The notes under the pieces are model-generated. The model worked only from the letters and a program-made list of their open reading frames with translations, ran no database searches and had not been told where the DNA came from. This document shows, piece by piece, positions 25,904-35,594 of a stretch of 62,711 bases of DNA. Both the position numbers and the translations under genes were made by a program. The stretch lies in assembly GCF_007988865.1 (NCBI RefSeq), contig NZ_BJUY01000009.1, forward strand, positions 1 to 62,711, given 5' to 3'. Source of the stretch: Alkalibacterium kapii (GTDB taxonomy: Bacteria; Bacillota; Bacilli; Lactobacillales; Carnobacteriaceae_A). Each line of letters starts with the position of its first letter. Positions within the stretch are counted from its first letter, which is position 1.

Positions 25904-26977
25904 CTATTCTCCTCCTTTTTCTGCAGTTTTATTGCTTTGCATTTTATCAAGCACTAAACGAATGACATAGTTAGCACCGACGAAGAAAATGATTGCCGCA
26001 ATAACAATGTCAGCCATTTCATCTGGAACGCCTGCACGGTTCGGCATGAATCCGGCACCGACGTCTAAGACACCAAATAAAATGGAGGAGAAAAAGATAC
26101 CCACAGGATTACCTAAACCAAGCAATGCAACAGCGATACCATTGAAACCTAGACTTGGCAAGCCACTTTGGGTGAAGAGATTACCGAATGTACCTAGTCC
26201 ATGGACTGCTCCGCCTAAACCAGCTAAACCACCACTGATAAGCATTGATAAGATGATATTTCTTTTTGCACTCATACCGGCGTATGTCGAAGCATCTGGA
26301 TTCAATCCAACGGCTCTTACTTCAAAACCTGCTGTTGTTTGAGTCATGAATACCCAATATAGAATGACAACAATGATTGCAATGAATAAACCCATATTGA
26401 TACGTGAACCTTGTGTCAGAGTTGTTAACCAGCCTACCCTGAGGCTTGCATTCTCTCCAACGATCTCAGTAGTATTTCCTGTAGCTAAAACACTTCTGAT
26501 AATATAGTTCGTCAGATGCAAAGCTGTATAGTTCAACATGATCGTAACGATAACTTCACTGGTTCCAAAGTAAGCCCGTAAAGCTCCTGCTATTCCTGCC
26601 CATACAGCACCAGCTATAATTGCTGCACCTAAGCTGAGCGTCAGCAGGATGATTCTTGGTAGATCCGGGAAACTCAAAGCTACCCATATGGCAGCGACCC
26701 AGCCGGCAAGTAACTGACCGGCTACACCGATGTTGAAAAATCCTGCCTTAAACGCGATCGCAAATCCTAATCCAGTAAAGGTAAGTACAGTGGCCTGTCT
26801 TATGGCTTCTCCCATAAAGTAAGGACTGTTGAATACTCCCATCAACATCGCAGAATAAGCATCGATCGGGTTATAACCAAAGAGCAACATAAGAATCGCT
26901 CCAAAAATAAAGCCTAGAAGAATAGAGAATAAAGGAATCAATAAAGCATTTAGTCTATTTTTACTCGTCGTTTGCAA
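25904..26977 (-). CDS. nupP: Nucleoside ABC transporter permease (NupP type)
   Basis: The second membrane subunit of the nucleoside importer, about 357 residues. It has an N-terminal transmembrane start (NALLIPLFSILLGFIFGAIL), GEAIRQATVLTFTGLGFAIAFKAGFFNIGVAGQ, and RAVGLNPDASTYAGMS. The reading frame is open well into nupO. I prefer the TTG at 26977 because AAAGGAG lies about 10 nt upstream and the protein then has normal length, giving a 17-nt overlap with nupO. A GTG at 26986 is too close to that site. The start is therefore moderately sure. Confidence 0.9.
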   Translation of the reverse strand: MQTTSKNRLNALLIPLFSILLGFIFGAILMLLFGYNPIDAYSAMLMGVFNSPYFMGEAIRQATVLTFTGLGFAIAFKAGFFNIGVAGQLLAGWVAAIWVALSFPDLPRIILLTLSLGAAIIAGAVWAGIAGALRAYFGTSEVIVTIMLNYTALHLTNYIIRSVLATGNTTEIVGENASLRVGWLTTLTQGSRINMGLFIAIIVVILYWVFMTQTTAGFEVRAVGLNPDASTYAGMSAKRNIILSMLISGGLAGLGGAVHGLGTFGNLFTQSGLPSLGFNGIAVALLGLGNPVGIFFSSILFGVLDVGAGFMPNRAGVPDEMADIVIAAIIFFVGANYVIRLVLDKMQSNKTAEKGGE

Positions 26978-28553
26978 CAGTTGCACGCTCCTTTCCGTCT
27001 GTTTCAACTTTTCCAGCCAGTTCTTTCTTGGCTTTTTCAAGTGGCACACCTGCCATCAGTAGTCCCAGTTCATTTTCAGAAGTATCTTCTGCATTGACGA
27101 TGGCAATGATTTTACCGTCATACATAACAGCTATGCGGTCAGATACATTCATAACTTCATCTAATTCATAACTCATGAGCAACACAGCTTTTCCATTATC
27201 GCGTTGTTCAATTAAACGCTTATGAATATATTCGATCGCACCCACGTCCAGCCCACGAGTCGGTTGTGCTGCAATCAGTAATGCCGGGTCTCTATTTATT
27301 TCTCGTGCAATAATCGCCTTCTGCTGGTTACCACCAGAAAGAGAAGCTGCTGTGGATTCCTCGCTCTGAGTTCTAACGTCAAACTCTTCGATCAATTTTT
27401 TCGCATATTCTTTTATTTTACCGTGGTTAAGAAATCCATTTTTACTGAATGGCTTCTGATAGTACTGCTGCAGGGTCATATTTTCTTCCAGCATCATTGG
27501 TAGGACTAACCCGTGACGATGTCTGTCTTCAGGAATATGTCCCAATCCTGTTTCTGTAACTTCTCGAGGTTTTTTACCTGTGATGTCTTTACCATCCAGC
27601 TTGATTGTTCCAGATTCTATTTTGGTCAATCCAGTGATCGCCTGGATCAGTTCTGATTGTCCATTGCCATCAACACCAGCTATACCTAAAACTTCTCCTG
27701 CTTTTACTTCGAGGTCGATATTTTTTACAGCTTCAAGACCGCGGGATTCTTTAACAGTTAAATTTTTGATTTCCAGCACGGGTCCTTTAGGTGAAGGGGC
27801 CTGTTTTTCAACTTTAAACGAAACAGAACGTCCGACCATCATATCAGCAAGTTCTTGCTGGGATGTTGATTTAACGTCCACAGTATCGATACTCTTTCCT
27901 CGACGGATAACAGTACAGCGGTCAGCAACTTTCTTGATTTCGTCAAGCTTATGTGTGATCAGAATGATCGATTTGCCTTCATCTGTCAATTTTTTCATGA
28001 TATCCATGAGTTCATCGATTTCCTGCGGGGTCAATACACCTGTTGGTTCATCAAAAATCAGAATGTCTGCACCACGGAATAAGGTTTTGAGGATTTCCGC
28101 ACGCTGCTGCATGCCTACACTGATATCTTCTATTTTTGCAGATGGGTCAACGGTAAGACCGTAGCGATCTGATAAATCTTTTACGTCTTTTTCCGCGCCT
28201 TGATCATCCATAAAGCCATAATTATGTTTTTCTTTACCCAACATAATATTTTCAGCTACAGTAAATTTGTCCACAAGCATAAAATGCTGGTGAACCATAC
28301 CGATTCCTAACTGATTGGCTTTCTCAGGTGAATCGATTTTTTCTTTTTTACCGTTTACAATAATTTCTCCCGATGTCGGTTCTAACAATCCAGACAAGAT
28401 ATTCATCAGAGTAGATTTCCCTGCGCCATTTTCTCCTAAAAGGGCATGTATTTCACCTTTTTCAACGTTCAAATTGATATTGTCATTCGCTTTGAATTCG
28501 CCGAATTTCTTTGTAATGCCTTTCATTTCTATGACTCTTTCTGTCTGTGCCAA
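26961..28553 (-). CDS. nupO: Nucleoside ABC transporter ATP-binding protein (NupO type)
   Basis: A tandem ATPase of 530 residues with two nucleotide-binding domains. The first has GENGAGKSTLMNIL and a degenerate signature (ISVGMQQRAEILK). The second has GVDGNGQSELIQAI and LSGGNQQKAIIARE, the usual asymmetry of this sugar/nucleoside family. The start is a TTG at 28553 with GGAGGG 7 nt upstream; no ATG fits. It powers the NupP/NupQ permeases. It lies after a weak hairpin that follows the lipoprotein gene, which may lower its expression relative to the binding protein. Confidence 0.93.
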   Translation of the reverse strand: MAQTERVIEMKGITKKFGEFKANDNINLNVEKGEIHALLGENGAGKSTLMNILSGLLEPTSGEIIVNGKKEKIDSPEKANQLGIGMVHQHFMLVDKFTVAENIMLGKEKHNYGFMDDQGAEKDVKDLSDRYGLTVDPSAKIEDISVGMQQRAEILKTLFRGADILIFDEPTGVLTPQEIDELMDIMKKLTDEGKSIILITHKLDEIKKVADRCTVIRRGKSIDTVDVKSTSQQELADMMVGRSVSFKVEKQAPSPKGPVLEIKNLTVKESRGLEAVKNIDLEVKAGEVLGIAGVDGNGQSELIQAITGLTKIESGTIKLDGKDITGKKPREVTETGLGHIPEDRHRHGLVLPMMLEENMTLQQYYQKPFSKNGFLNHGKIKEYAKKLIEEFDVRTQSEESTAASLSGGNQQKAIIAREINRDPALLIAAQPTRGLDVGAIEYIHKRLIEQRDNGKAVLLMSYELDEVMNVSDRIAVMYDGKIIAIVNAEDTSENELGLLMAGVPLEKAKKELAGKVETDGKERATVANDE

Positions 28554-28642
28554 TACCGATCCCTCCCTAATATGATTGTATTGTATAACATTACACATTA
28601 TTACTTATTTTTCATGATTGTGCAAGCGATATTTCATCTTTA

Positions 28643-28675
28643 CTAGAAAAAGCGCCAGCCTATAGACCAGCGCTT
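28643..28675 (-). terminator. Hairpin after the BMP lipoprotein gene (possible attenuator)
   Basis: AAGCGC / GCGCTT at the base of a 14-nt loop, followed on the minus strand by T residues. It lies between the binding protein gene and nupO and could give partial termination. Confidence 0.6.
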
Positions 28676-28718
28676 AACTCTTGATTTTTAAAACTCTGAA
28701 CTTTTCAGTATTTAATTA

Positions 28719-29825
28719 TTAATTACTATAAGTGAATTCTGGTACTTCGATATCTCCATCGATAACACCTTGGCGTGCTTCTTCAACTGCTGACCAAGCT
28801 TCTTCTGATAGGTTACCTTCTACCAAGTCAACTCCGCCTTTTTCTAAACCGTAAGCGATTGTTTCTCCGCCTGGGAAGCCTTCATCGATTGCCTGTTTTG
28901 TTGATTCTACTACAGCATTACCAACCTGTTTAAGTGTTGATGTTAAAGTAAGGTTACCACCATCATAGTCACCTTCTGCTTCCTGGTCACGGTCAACACC
29001 GATTACCCAAAGTTTGTTGTCTGGGTCTGATTCCATACGGTTACGGGCTTCAGTAAATACACCGTTACCTACAGCACCTGCTGCGTGGTAAATGATGTCT
29101 GCGCCGTTTGAGAACATACCTGCGGCGATCTGTTGACCAATACCTGCATCACCAAATGATTCTGCATACTGAACGTCTACATCGATACTGTCGTCAACGT
29201 GAGCGACGCCTGCTTCAAAACCTGTCTGGAAACGGTCGATAACTGGGCCTTTGATTCCGCCGATAAATCCGACTTTGCCTGTTTCAGTTGTTTCAGCTGC
29301 TGCTACACCTGCCAAGAAAGCTGCCTGGTGATCTTTAAATGTAAGTGAAACAACGTTGTCGCGATCTGAAATATCGTCAACGATACCAAAGTGCTGGTCA
29401 GGGTTCTGGTCAGCTACCTGGTTGACTGAATCTAGCAGTAAGTATCCAATACCATAAATAATGTCATAACCATCAGCTAAAGCCTGGTTGAAGTTAGGTA
29501 CGAAGTCTGATGAGTCATCTGACTGATAGTAAGCGTAACCTGAACCTTCTTCAAGGCCATTTTCCTGACCCCATTCTTTGATCCCTTCCCATGCGGACTG
29601 GTTGAATGAACGGTCATCTACGCCACCTTCGTCAGTAACCATAGCTACTGAGAAATCGACTGATTCTGTATTGTCTCCAGATGTATCTCCGGAATCAGCT
29701 GTTGTATCTTCTTCAGTTGTTGGCTCATCTGTAGAAGTATCAGATGCGTCCTCTCCTGAACATGCTGCTAAAAGAAGTGCTGATGAACCAATTGCCAATA
29801 AACTTCTTAACTTGATATTTGACAC
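28719..29825 (-). CDS. BMP-family nucleoside-binding lipoprotein
   Basis: A 368-residue substrate-binding lipoprotein of the basic membrane protein family (PnrA/BmpA/NupN). The signal peptide ends in LLLAACSG, followed by an acidic Asp/Glu/Thr/Ser linker (about residues 23-47) and the BMP domain, with FSVAMVTDEGGVDDRSFNQSAWEG and VGFIGGIKGPVIDRF. Relatives bind purine nucleosides. The start is a GTG at 29825 with GGGGGAATTATA upstream; the upstream reading frame is unsupported. It heads the bmp-nupO-nupP-nupQ operon. Confidence 0.94.
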   Translation of the reverse strand: MSNIKLRSLLAIGSSALLLAACSGEDASDTSTDEPTTEEDTTADSGDTSGDNTESVDFSVAMVTDEGGVDDRSFNQSAWEGIKEWGQENGLEEGSGYAYYQSDDSSDFVPNFNQALADGYDIIYGIGYLLLDSVNQVADQNPDQHFGIVDDISDRDNVVSLTFKDHQAAFLAGVAAAETTETGKVGFIGGIKGPVIDRFQTGFEAGVAHVDDSIDVDVQYAESFGDAGIGQQIAAGMFSNGADIIYHAAGAVGNGVFTEARNRMESDPDNKLWVIGVDRDQEAEGDYDGGNLTLTSTLKQVGNAVVESTKQAIDEGFPGGETIAYGLEKGGVDLVEGNLSEEAWSAVEEARQGVIDGDIEVPEFTYSN

Positions 29826-29956
29826 TATAATTCCCCCTATAATTTTAATTACATTAAAAGGTCTAAAACACTCTGTTGCAGCATTTCCAGTAATAATAAA
29901 CCCTGCAGCAGATTGTCTGTTAACCCTTTCATGAGTACATAGTAACATTCTTGTAA

Positions 29957-30005
29957 TAAAAAAGAAAGTTAAATTTTTTTAATCTTAATTTAACTTTCTT
30001 TTTTT
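29957..30005. terminator. Terminator of ftsK
   Basis: The 14-bp AT-rich stem AAGAAAGTTAAATT / AATTTAACTTTCTT, with T and A runs on both sides, directly follows the ftsK stop codon. Confidence 0.8.
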
Positions 30006-30010
30006 TGAAT

Positions 30011-32365
30011 TTATTCTTCTGTCATCTCTTCACTTACATCAGTTTGTTCTGTTTCAGTGACCAAGACTTCCCTAGGCTTGGAACCTTCATGGGGTCCAAC
30101 GATCCCCTTTACTTCCATTTCATCAACGATACGAGCCGCCCGGTTATAACCGATTCTGAAACGTCTTTGTAATAGAGAGATGCTGGCCGTCTGCATGTCG
30201 ACCACTAAATCGACGGCATCATTATATAGTTCATCTTCTGATTCGCCTGTCTGAGTTTTTGGCTCATCTTTTGGAATCATTTCTTCAACATAATTGGCTT
30301 CCTGCTGTTCTTTGACGAACGCAACAACCGCTTCAACTTCTTCATCTGAAATAAAGGCACCTTGCACACGTGTCGCTTTATTAGCGCCCATAGGTTGAAA
30401 CAGCATATCTCCGCGCCCGAGCAATTTTTCTGCTCCGTTACTGTCCAAAATTGTTCTCGAATCTGTTCCGCTTGATACGGCAAAAGCAATCCGCGATGGC
30501 ACGTTGGCTTTAATGATTCCTGTTATAACGTCGACACTAGGCCTTTGTGTGGCCAATATCATATGGATTCCGGCTGCCCTAGCCATTTGAGCAAGCCTGA
30601 TAATTGCATCTTCAACTTCATTAGAAGCAACCATCATAAGGTCTGCCAGCTCATCAACGATCACGACGATAAACGGCAGCGGCAGTAAGCCTTCATCGTT
30701 TTCATTATTTTTCTTTTTGACATACAGATTGTAGCTTTCCATGTTACGAGTTCCGCTTGCTGCAAAAAGTTCATACCGACGTTCCATCTCCTGAACGACT
30801 TTATGCAAAGCCTGAGCCGCTTTTTTTGGATTCGTAACGACAGGGGTCAATAGATGCGGGATACCATTATAGACATTGAGTTCAACCATTTTAGGATCGA
30901 TCATCATCAATTTAACTTCGTTAGGTTTTGCTTTAAGCAGTAAACTTGTGATTATACCATTGATCGACACGGATTTTCCTGATCCCGTTGCCCCTGCTAC
31001 CAGCAAGTGAGGCATTTTAGATAAATCAGCCATCGCTACATTGCCGGCAATATCTCGTCCAAGCGGTACTTCAAGCAGTCGATCTTTATTATGTTTTTGT
31101 CCCTCGATCGTTTCTCTAAATGAAACGGTGCTGACTTCAGAGTTGGGGACTTCGATTCCGATCACTGCTTTACCTGGAATAGGTGCTTCCATCCTGATGT
31201 CTTTGGCCGCTAATGCGAGGGCCAGATCGTCTGACAAATTAACGATTTTACTGACTTTTACACCCGTAGCCGGCTGAATTTCATACTTCGTTACAGCAGG
31301 ACCCAGATTTGCTTTAGTTACCTTCGCTTGCACACCAAAGCTCTCAAAAGTTTCTTCCAGCTTATTGACGTTTTTCTGAATAATAGAATATTCATTTGAT
31401 TGGTCAATAGCTTCATGTTCATCAAGTATGGAGACAGGCGGCAATTTATAGGACTGATTCTCTTCTTCTCCAATTTCAAATTCTACCGGCGTGTCGTCCT
31501 CGCTGCTGTCGTCACCTTGTTTTTTACCAGCAGTTTTTTCTGCTTGCTGCTGCTTTTCTACTTGCTGTTCATATTTTGATTGAAGTTCCTGATATCCTTC
31601 GATTTCAAGAGCTCTTTGTTCCGAGTGTTCTGTTTCGGCCCGTGGTATATCTTCTTTTATTACTTCATCACTATTTGGAGTCGAAGCTGATTCGGAATTT
31701 TTCTTTCCTTTTCTCTTTGCTTTTGTTTTCTTTTGTTTAGAATTTTCAGCGCGTTTAGTCTGGAAATTTTTAAATCTCTCCTGCAGCTTGAACCCGATCG
31801 ATTTAAGTAACTTTCTGATGCGGTCAAACAGCCCGCGGTAAGAGAACTGGAAAAAAGTCATAACTCCAAAAAAGACCAGAGCAATGATCATTAAGTACGT
31901 TCCGGCTACACTGAAAAGAAAATAACTGATACTGAAAAAGATCGAGCCGATCATACCCCCGCCAATGTCTGTACCGATACTGTTTGAAATAAACTGCGGC
32001 CAGAAAAATCGCCAGGTTGCGACGACACTATTGATTGAATCGTTGATGATCGGAGCAAACCATCTGGAATGTAAAAACACAAGCCAAGCGGTGTATAAAA
32101 GAACGCCGCCTTTGATCTTGGCATCTTTTAAACTAGGCCAGTCTCCTTTTAATATTAGATAAATTCCGAGTCCCAATAAAATAATTGCTGAAAATGTAAA
32201 GGTTTGTCCGACAAAAAAACGTAAAACATTGGTAAAAAACCGCCCCACGAACCCAAAAGATCCTAATGTTAATATACTCATAAATGAAAGAATGAATCCT
32301 ATTCCTTCGGGGGCGATGATATGCTGTTTTTTCTTTGGTCTTCCTCGTTTCTTTTTGCGTGGCAT
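30011..32365 (-). CDS. DNA translocase FtsK/SpoIIIE
   Basis: A 784-residue septal DNA pump that moves chromosome ends into daughter cells. A basic N-terminus ([13 protein letters not shown]) is followed by about five transmembrane segments (about 20-185), a variable acidic/Lys-rich linker (about 190-310), a RecA-like motor with Walker [14 protein letters not shown] and [11 protein letters not shown], and the C-terminal winged-helix gamma domain (about 715-770, [21 protein letters not shown]) that reads oriented chromosome sequences. The length is near that of Bacillus SpoIIIE. The ATG has AAGGAGC upstream. Confidence 0.96.
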   Translation of the reverse strand: MPRKKKRGRPKKKQHIIAPEGIGFILSFMSILTLGSFGFVGRFFTNVLRFFVGQTFTFSAIILLGLGIYLILKGDWPSLKDAKIKGGVLLYTAWLVFLHSRWFAPIINDSINSVVATWRFFWPQFISNSIGTDIGGGMIGSIFFSISYFLFSVAGTYLMIIALVFFGVMTFFQFSYRGLFDRIRKLLKSIGFKLQERFKNFQTKRAENSKQKKTKAKRKGKKNSESASTPNSDEVIKEDIPRAETEHSEQRALEIEGYQELQSKYEQQVEKQQQAEKTAGKKQGDDSSEDDTPVEFEIGEEENQSYKLPPVSILDEHEAIDQSNEYSIIQKNVNKLEETFESFGVQAKVTKANLGPAVTKYEIQPATGVKVSKIVNLSDDLALALAAKDIRMEAPIPGKAVIGIEVPNSEVSTVSFRETIEGQKHNKDRLLEVPLGRDIAGNVAMADLSKMPHLLVAGATGSGKSVSINGIITSLLLKAKPNEVKLMMIDPKMVELNVYNGIPHLLTPVVTNPKKAAQALHKVVQEMERRYELFAASGTRNMESYNLYVKKKNNENDEGLLPLPFIVVIVDELADLMMVASNEVEDAIIRLAQMARAAGIHMILATQRPSVDVITGIIKANVPSRIAFAVSSGTDSRTILDSNGAEKLLGRGDMLFQPMGANKATRVQGAFISDEEVEAVVAFVKEQQEANYVEEMIPKDEPKTQTGESEDELYNDAVDLVVDMQTASISLLQRRFRIGYNRAARIVDEMEVKGIVGPHEGSKPREVLVTETEQTDVSEEMTEE

Positions 32366-32542
32366 TCTTTTGCTCCTTCCTCTCTATTCTGCTTAATTAT
32401 AGCATGAAATAACTTTTCAAGGTAGGTCACTTGCTGATCGTCTGGAGTAGAATTGCTTTCTTTGGCGTTGGAACAAAAAAACAAGTAAACTGTTAATATA
32501 AGCAATCTTATTCGTGTAATAAAAAAAGAAGGAGGACTATAA

Positions 32543-32914
32543 ATGAGCTCAATATTTAATGATTTTTTCAATAAAGGAAAGAACAGTGAGTCAGATGGAG
32601 AAATCGTCTTTGCTAATGATCCTTTGAAAAATACGACTACACAAAAAATCCGTGCTGACATTTCCGGCCGCGTTCAGGGTGTAGGGTTTCGTTTTTCCAC
32701 AAAACAGGCTGCTGATGAATTGGGCGTTACAGGTATCGTTAAAAATGAACCGGATGGTACGGTTTATGTCGAAGCGGTCGGCAAGGAAGAACAGATAAAA
32801 GACTTTATCGAAAGACTGCGTAAGGGACCTTCTCCCGCTGCTGATGTCGACAAGGTTGTTGTCACTTATGACGAAAAGATTGAAGAAAAATCAAACTTTT
32901 CTCAGGCTAATTGA
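32543..32914 (+). CDS. acyP: Acylphosphatase
   Basis: A 123-residue protein whose last 90 residues are an acylphosphatase domain, hydrolysing carboxyl-phosphate bonds. The active-site loop is SGRVQGVGFRFS (catalytic Arg), and the Asn lies in GIVKNEPDGTVYVEA. It has an N-terminal extension of about 33 residues (MSSIFNDFFNKGKNSESDGE...), not usual in the family. The ATG has a strong AGAAGGAGGAC site, which supports translation of the extension. It is followed by yidC with its own promoter, an arrangement seen in other Lactobacillales. Confidence 0.92.
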   Translation: MSSIFNDFFNKGKNSESDGEIVFANDPLKNTTTQKIRADISGRVQGVGFRFSTKQAADELGVTGIVKNEPDGTVYVEAVGKEEQIKDFIERLRKGPSPAADVDKVVVTYDEKIEEKSNFSQAN

Positions 32915-32939
32915 ATTTTACTATCCATTAAGGTATAGT
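32911..32939 (+). promoter_or_regulatory. Promoter of yidC
   Basis: TTGAAT (32911-32916, overlapping the acylphosphatase stop codon), a 17-bp spacer and TATAGT (32934-32939), about 50 bp before yidC. Confidence 0.7.
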
Positions 32940-32990
32940 GGTGAATAGCGTATTGGAAAATGTCACTACTAATTCAACTTAAAGGATGGA

Positions 32991-33971
32991 ATGCAATTGA
33001 AAAATCGTACTAAAAGATGGTTATTATCAGGTGGAATGCTTTCCATCGTTCTATTTTTATCAGGCTGTATGCGGATCGACCAGGAAACTGGTAGACCTGC
33101 CGGCGGATTCTCTCAATTTTTATATACTTATCTTGTACTTCCAACTCAGCAGTTTATCGAAGTTCTAGCAGATTTTACGGGTAGCTACGGTTTAGCAATT
33201 ATCGTGATCACAATAATTGTTCGTATCCTTATCTTGCCGTTATCGATCAAACAGCAGCGTACAACTTTGGAACAACAAGCTAAAATGGCTACGGTCAAAC
33301 CTGTAACTGACGAAATTCAGGCTGAAATGAAAGAAACGAATGATCCAAAAGTTAAACAGGAACTGCAAGCGGAAATGATGGAAATTTATCAGGAAAATAA
33401 TGTCAATATGCTTGGAGGCTTGGCAGGCTGCTTACCGCTGCTCATTCAGCTTCCCATATTTACGGCAATGTTCCAGGCTATTCGATTGTCCGATACGATT
33501 CAAAGCGCAAGCTGGCTGGGGATCAATTTAGGCCAACGAAGTATCATACTCGCTCTATTAACGGGTCTTGTTTATTTTGCTCAAACTAAAGTGATGCAGG
33601 CTGGCATGCCAGAAGATGCGCGTAAGCAGTCTGGCGCCATGATGTACATGAGTCCCGTGATGATCTTAATGGTTTCAATTACAGGTCCGGCCGGGTTGAC
33701 TTTATACTGGTTCGTCGGTGGATTCGTCGCGATTGGTCAGTCACTTATAACCAATCTTTACTATAAGCCTAAACTTGAAAAAGAGATGGAGAAAAAACAC
33801 GGTGGTAAACCCGTTGCCAAGCGTAAGAAACCAAAGCGTCGGACTGTTCAAGCTACTCAGACGAATTCAAAACAGTTAAATCAAAGTTCTAATAAGAACA
33901 ACCGTCGGAATCAAAGTCCTTTCGAACAAAAAGGTGGACGGAATTCTGGTAAACAGCAACGCAAGAAGTAA
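32991..33971 (+). CDS. yidC: Membrane protein insertase YidC/OxaA (SpoIIIJ type)
   Basis: A 326-residue lipoprotein insertase that helps integrate membrane proteins. The signal peptide ends with the lipobox LSGCMR (Cys about 25). Five transmembrane segments follow, with the conserved IVRILILPLSIKQQRTT (hydrophilic-groove Arg) and LTLYWFVGGFVAIGQS. The C-terminal tail (about 265-326) is strongly basic (KRKKPKRRTVQ, GRNSGKQQRKK), as in the ribosome-binding YidC2 forms of Gram-positives. The ATG has AAAGGATGGA upstream. A strong terminator follows. Confidence 0.95.
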   Translation: MQLKNRTKRWLLSGGMLSIVLFLSGCMRIDQETGRPAGGFSQFLYTYLVLPTQQFIEVLADFTGSYGLAIIVITIIVRILILPLSIKQQRTTLEQQAKMATVKPVTDEIQAEMKETNDPKVKQELQAEMMEIYQENNVNMLGGLAGCLPLLIQLPIFTAMFQAIRLSDTIQSASWLGINLGQRSIILALLTGLVYFAQTKVMQAGMPEDARKQSGAMMYMSPVMILMVSITGPAGLTLYWFVGGFVAIGQSLITNLYYKPKLEKEMEKKHGGKPVAKRKKPKRRTVQATQTNSKQLNQSSNKNNRRNQSPFEQKGGRNSGKQQRKK

Positions 33972-33984
33972 AATCATATAATGG

Positions 33985-34017
33985 AAAAAGAAGACCTGTC
34001 CGGGTCTTCTTTTTTTG
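33985..34017 (+). terminator. Intrinsic terminator of yidC
   Basis: The stem AGAAGACC / GGTCTTCT (8 bp) with a 6-nt loop and T7. Confidence 0.88.
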
Positions 34018-34132
34018 TTTTTATGAACAGTATTTGAATTATCACTGTTCACTCTTTTATTTTAGCTTTTTTCAATGGAATCTTAGATCGTTTAGTAGTG
34101 AGAGCTGCTCCTTCGTTGTGTCATTATTTAAT

Positions 34133-34560
34133 AGAATCGACATCTCGTTCTGAAAAGTGCATACTTAGATGGGTGCTGCGGATTGAGTTCGACATTTCGC
34201 TCTGAAAAGTGCACACTCAGGCGGTGACTGCGGGTTGAGTTCGACATCTCACACCGGAAAGTGCACACTCGGATGGTGAATGCGGGCTGAGTTCGACATT
34301 TCGCTCTGAAAAGTGCACACTCAGGCGGTGACTGAGGGCTGAGTTCGACATCTCACTCCGGAAAGTGCACACTTGGATAGTGAATGCGGGTTGAGTTCAA
34401 CATTTCGCTCTGAAAAGTGCACACTCAGGCGGTGACTGCGGGTTGAGTTCGACATCTCACTCTGAAAAGTGCACACTCAGACAGTAAATGCTACTTGAGT
34501 TCGACATCTCACTCTGAAAAGTGCATACTCAGACGGTGACTGAGGCCTGAGTTCGACATG
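34133..34560 (+). repeat. Tandem array A3, family A (9 units, exact 52 bp)
   Basis: Block 1 (GAGTTCGACAT or a close variant) starts at 34133 (diverged, AGAATCGACAT), 34185, 34237, 34289, 34341, 34393, 34445, 34497 and 34549, always 52 bp apart. AAAAGTGCACACTCA or a close variant follows in each of the first eight. Flanking stretches such as TCGCTCTG and GGCGGTGACTGCGGGT recur in alternate units, suggesting a 104-bp higher-order repeat. The array lies between the yidC terminator and the 3' end of the convergent NERD gene and ends 14 bp from that stop codon. Confidence 0.95.
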
Positions 34561-34573
34561 GGCTACACTTTCT

Positions 34574-35449
34574 TCATGATAAAGTTTTCAAAATTTTTCC
34601 AACTCTTCTTTTATTTAATTTTCCATCTATCCAATCATACATCAGTGGTGTGGAAACCTTCATCTCTGGAAACAGTAAGGTGATTTCATCTATATGATCA
34701 GTCAGCAATTGTGTAATTGAATTCTTTTTACCACAATCAAGACACTTGGCTTGCCGCTGACTCAAGCTTAGATTGAATGAGCAGCACTTATTACAGATAA
34801 GGCCTTTTTTCAATTCTTTATAAGTATATTTTAATGACGGATCTCTATAATTGACACCACTATTTGTTTCCAGCAATAATTTATCAATCAAACGTTTCAT
34901 TTTTTTCGATGCTTTCACTTCGTTGCTTTTCAACATCTTAAAGTGCTCAGCTATTTGAGTAGGCAATATGAATGGATTACTTACCTTAGCATCGTAAAGT
35001 GTAAAACCTGGGTTGACAAAAATAACGTAGGCTTTTATTTCCAGCGAATTAGTCCACTGTCCCAAAACTTGTTCTAAAACTTTTCTGGTTCGATTAAGTT
35101 GAACGCTCGGACAAATAAACTCCTGTCCTTTTAGCGTTCGTAGATGACCTGGCAGTTGTTGGTAGTCTCCTTCATAGTTTTTTATTTCATATAATCTCAG
35201 CGTGTCACCAGTAACTAAAAGTGCATCGATTTGAGCAGTGGAGCCATTGACATTCACTCGTCTGTCTTTTAATAGTATCGTTTCCGGATCAAGATGCCTA
35301 CGGATCAACTCATCAAATCTTTCCTCTCCTTCCAAACCTTTTTGCAGATTCATTAAATATAGCTGTTTAGAGTATTCCAGCTTATGCCTTGCTTTTAGTG
35401 ACTCCAGTATTTTGAGCTGATCAGGTTTTACACGTGATTTTATTTGCAT
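34574..35449 (-). CDS. NERD (nuclease-related) domain protein with zinc ribbon
   Basis: A 291-residue protein. Residues about 38-160 form a NERD domain with the restriction-endonuclease-like pattern TAQIDALLV and YEIKNYEGDY (Asp ... Glu-x-Lys). The C-terminal third has a four-Cys knuckle (CNKCCSFNLSLSQRQAKCLDC). The start ATG at 35449 has an excellent AGGAGGAATATA site; 67 earlier in-frame codons have none. NERD proteins are predicted nucleases and their biological role is mostly unknown. It is the direct neighbour of array A3 and has no visible terminator of its own. Confidence 0.85.
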   Translation of the reverse strand: MQIKSRVKPDQLKILESLKARHKLEYSKQLYLMNLQKGLEGEERFDELIRRHLDPETILLKDRRVNVNGSTAQIDALLVTGDTLRLYEIKNYEGDYQQLPGHLRTLKGQEFICPSVQLNRTRKVLEQVLGQWTNSLEIKAYVIFVNPGFTLYDAKVSNPFILPTQIAEHFKMLKSNEVKASKKMKRLIDKLLLETNSGVNYRDPSLKYTYKELKKGLICNKCCSFNLSLSQRQAKCLDCGKKNSITQLLTDHIDEITLLFPEMKVSTPLMYDWIDGKLNKRRVGKILKTLS

Positions 35450-35524
35450 TATATTCCTCCTGTATATTTTTTCTTCTATAGTAATAACTGTCAAATCAAT
35501 AAAAAAATCACTTTTTTTGTGCAC

Positions 35525-35562
35525 ACAAAAAACCGAATCATACATAAATCTGTACGATTCGG
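35525..35562 (-). terminator. Intrinsic terminator of the two-component operon
   Basis: CCGAATCATAC pairs with GTACGATTCGG across an 8-nt loop, followed by T6 on the minus strand. Confidence 0.88.
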
Positions 35563-35594
35563 CATCTTTATTTATTCCTTTTTTCAGTATTGTC

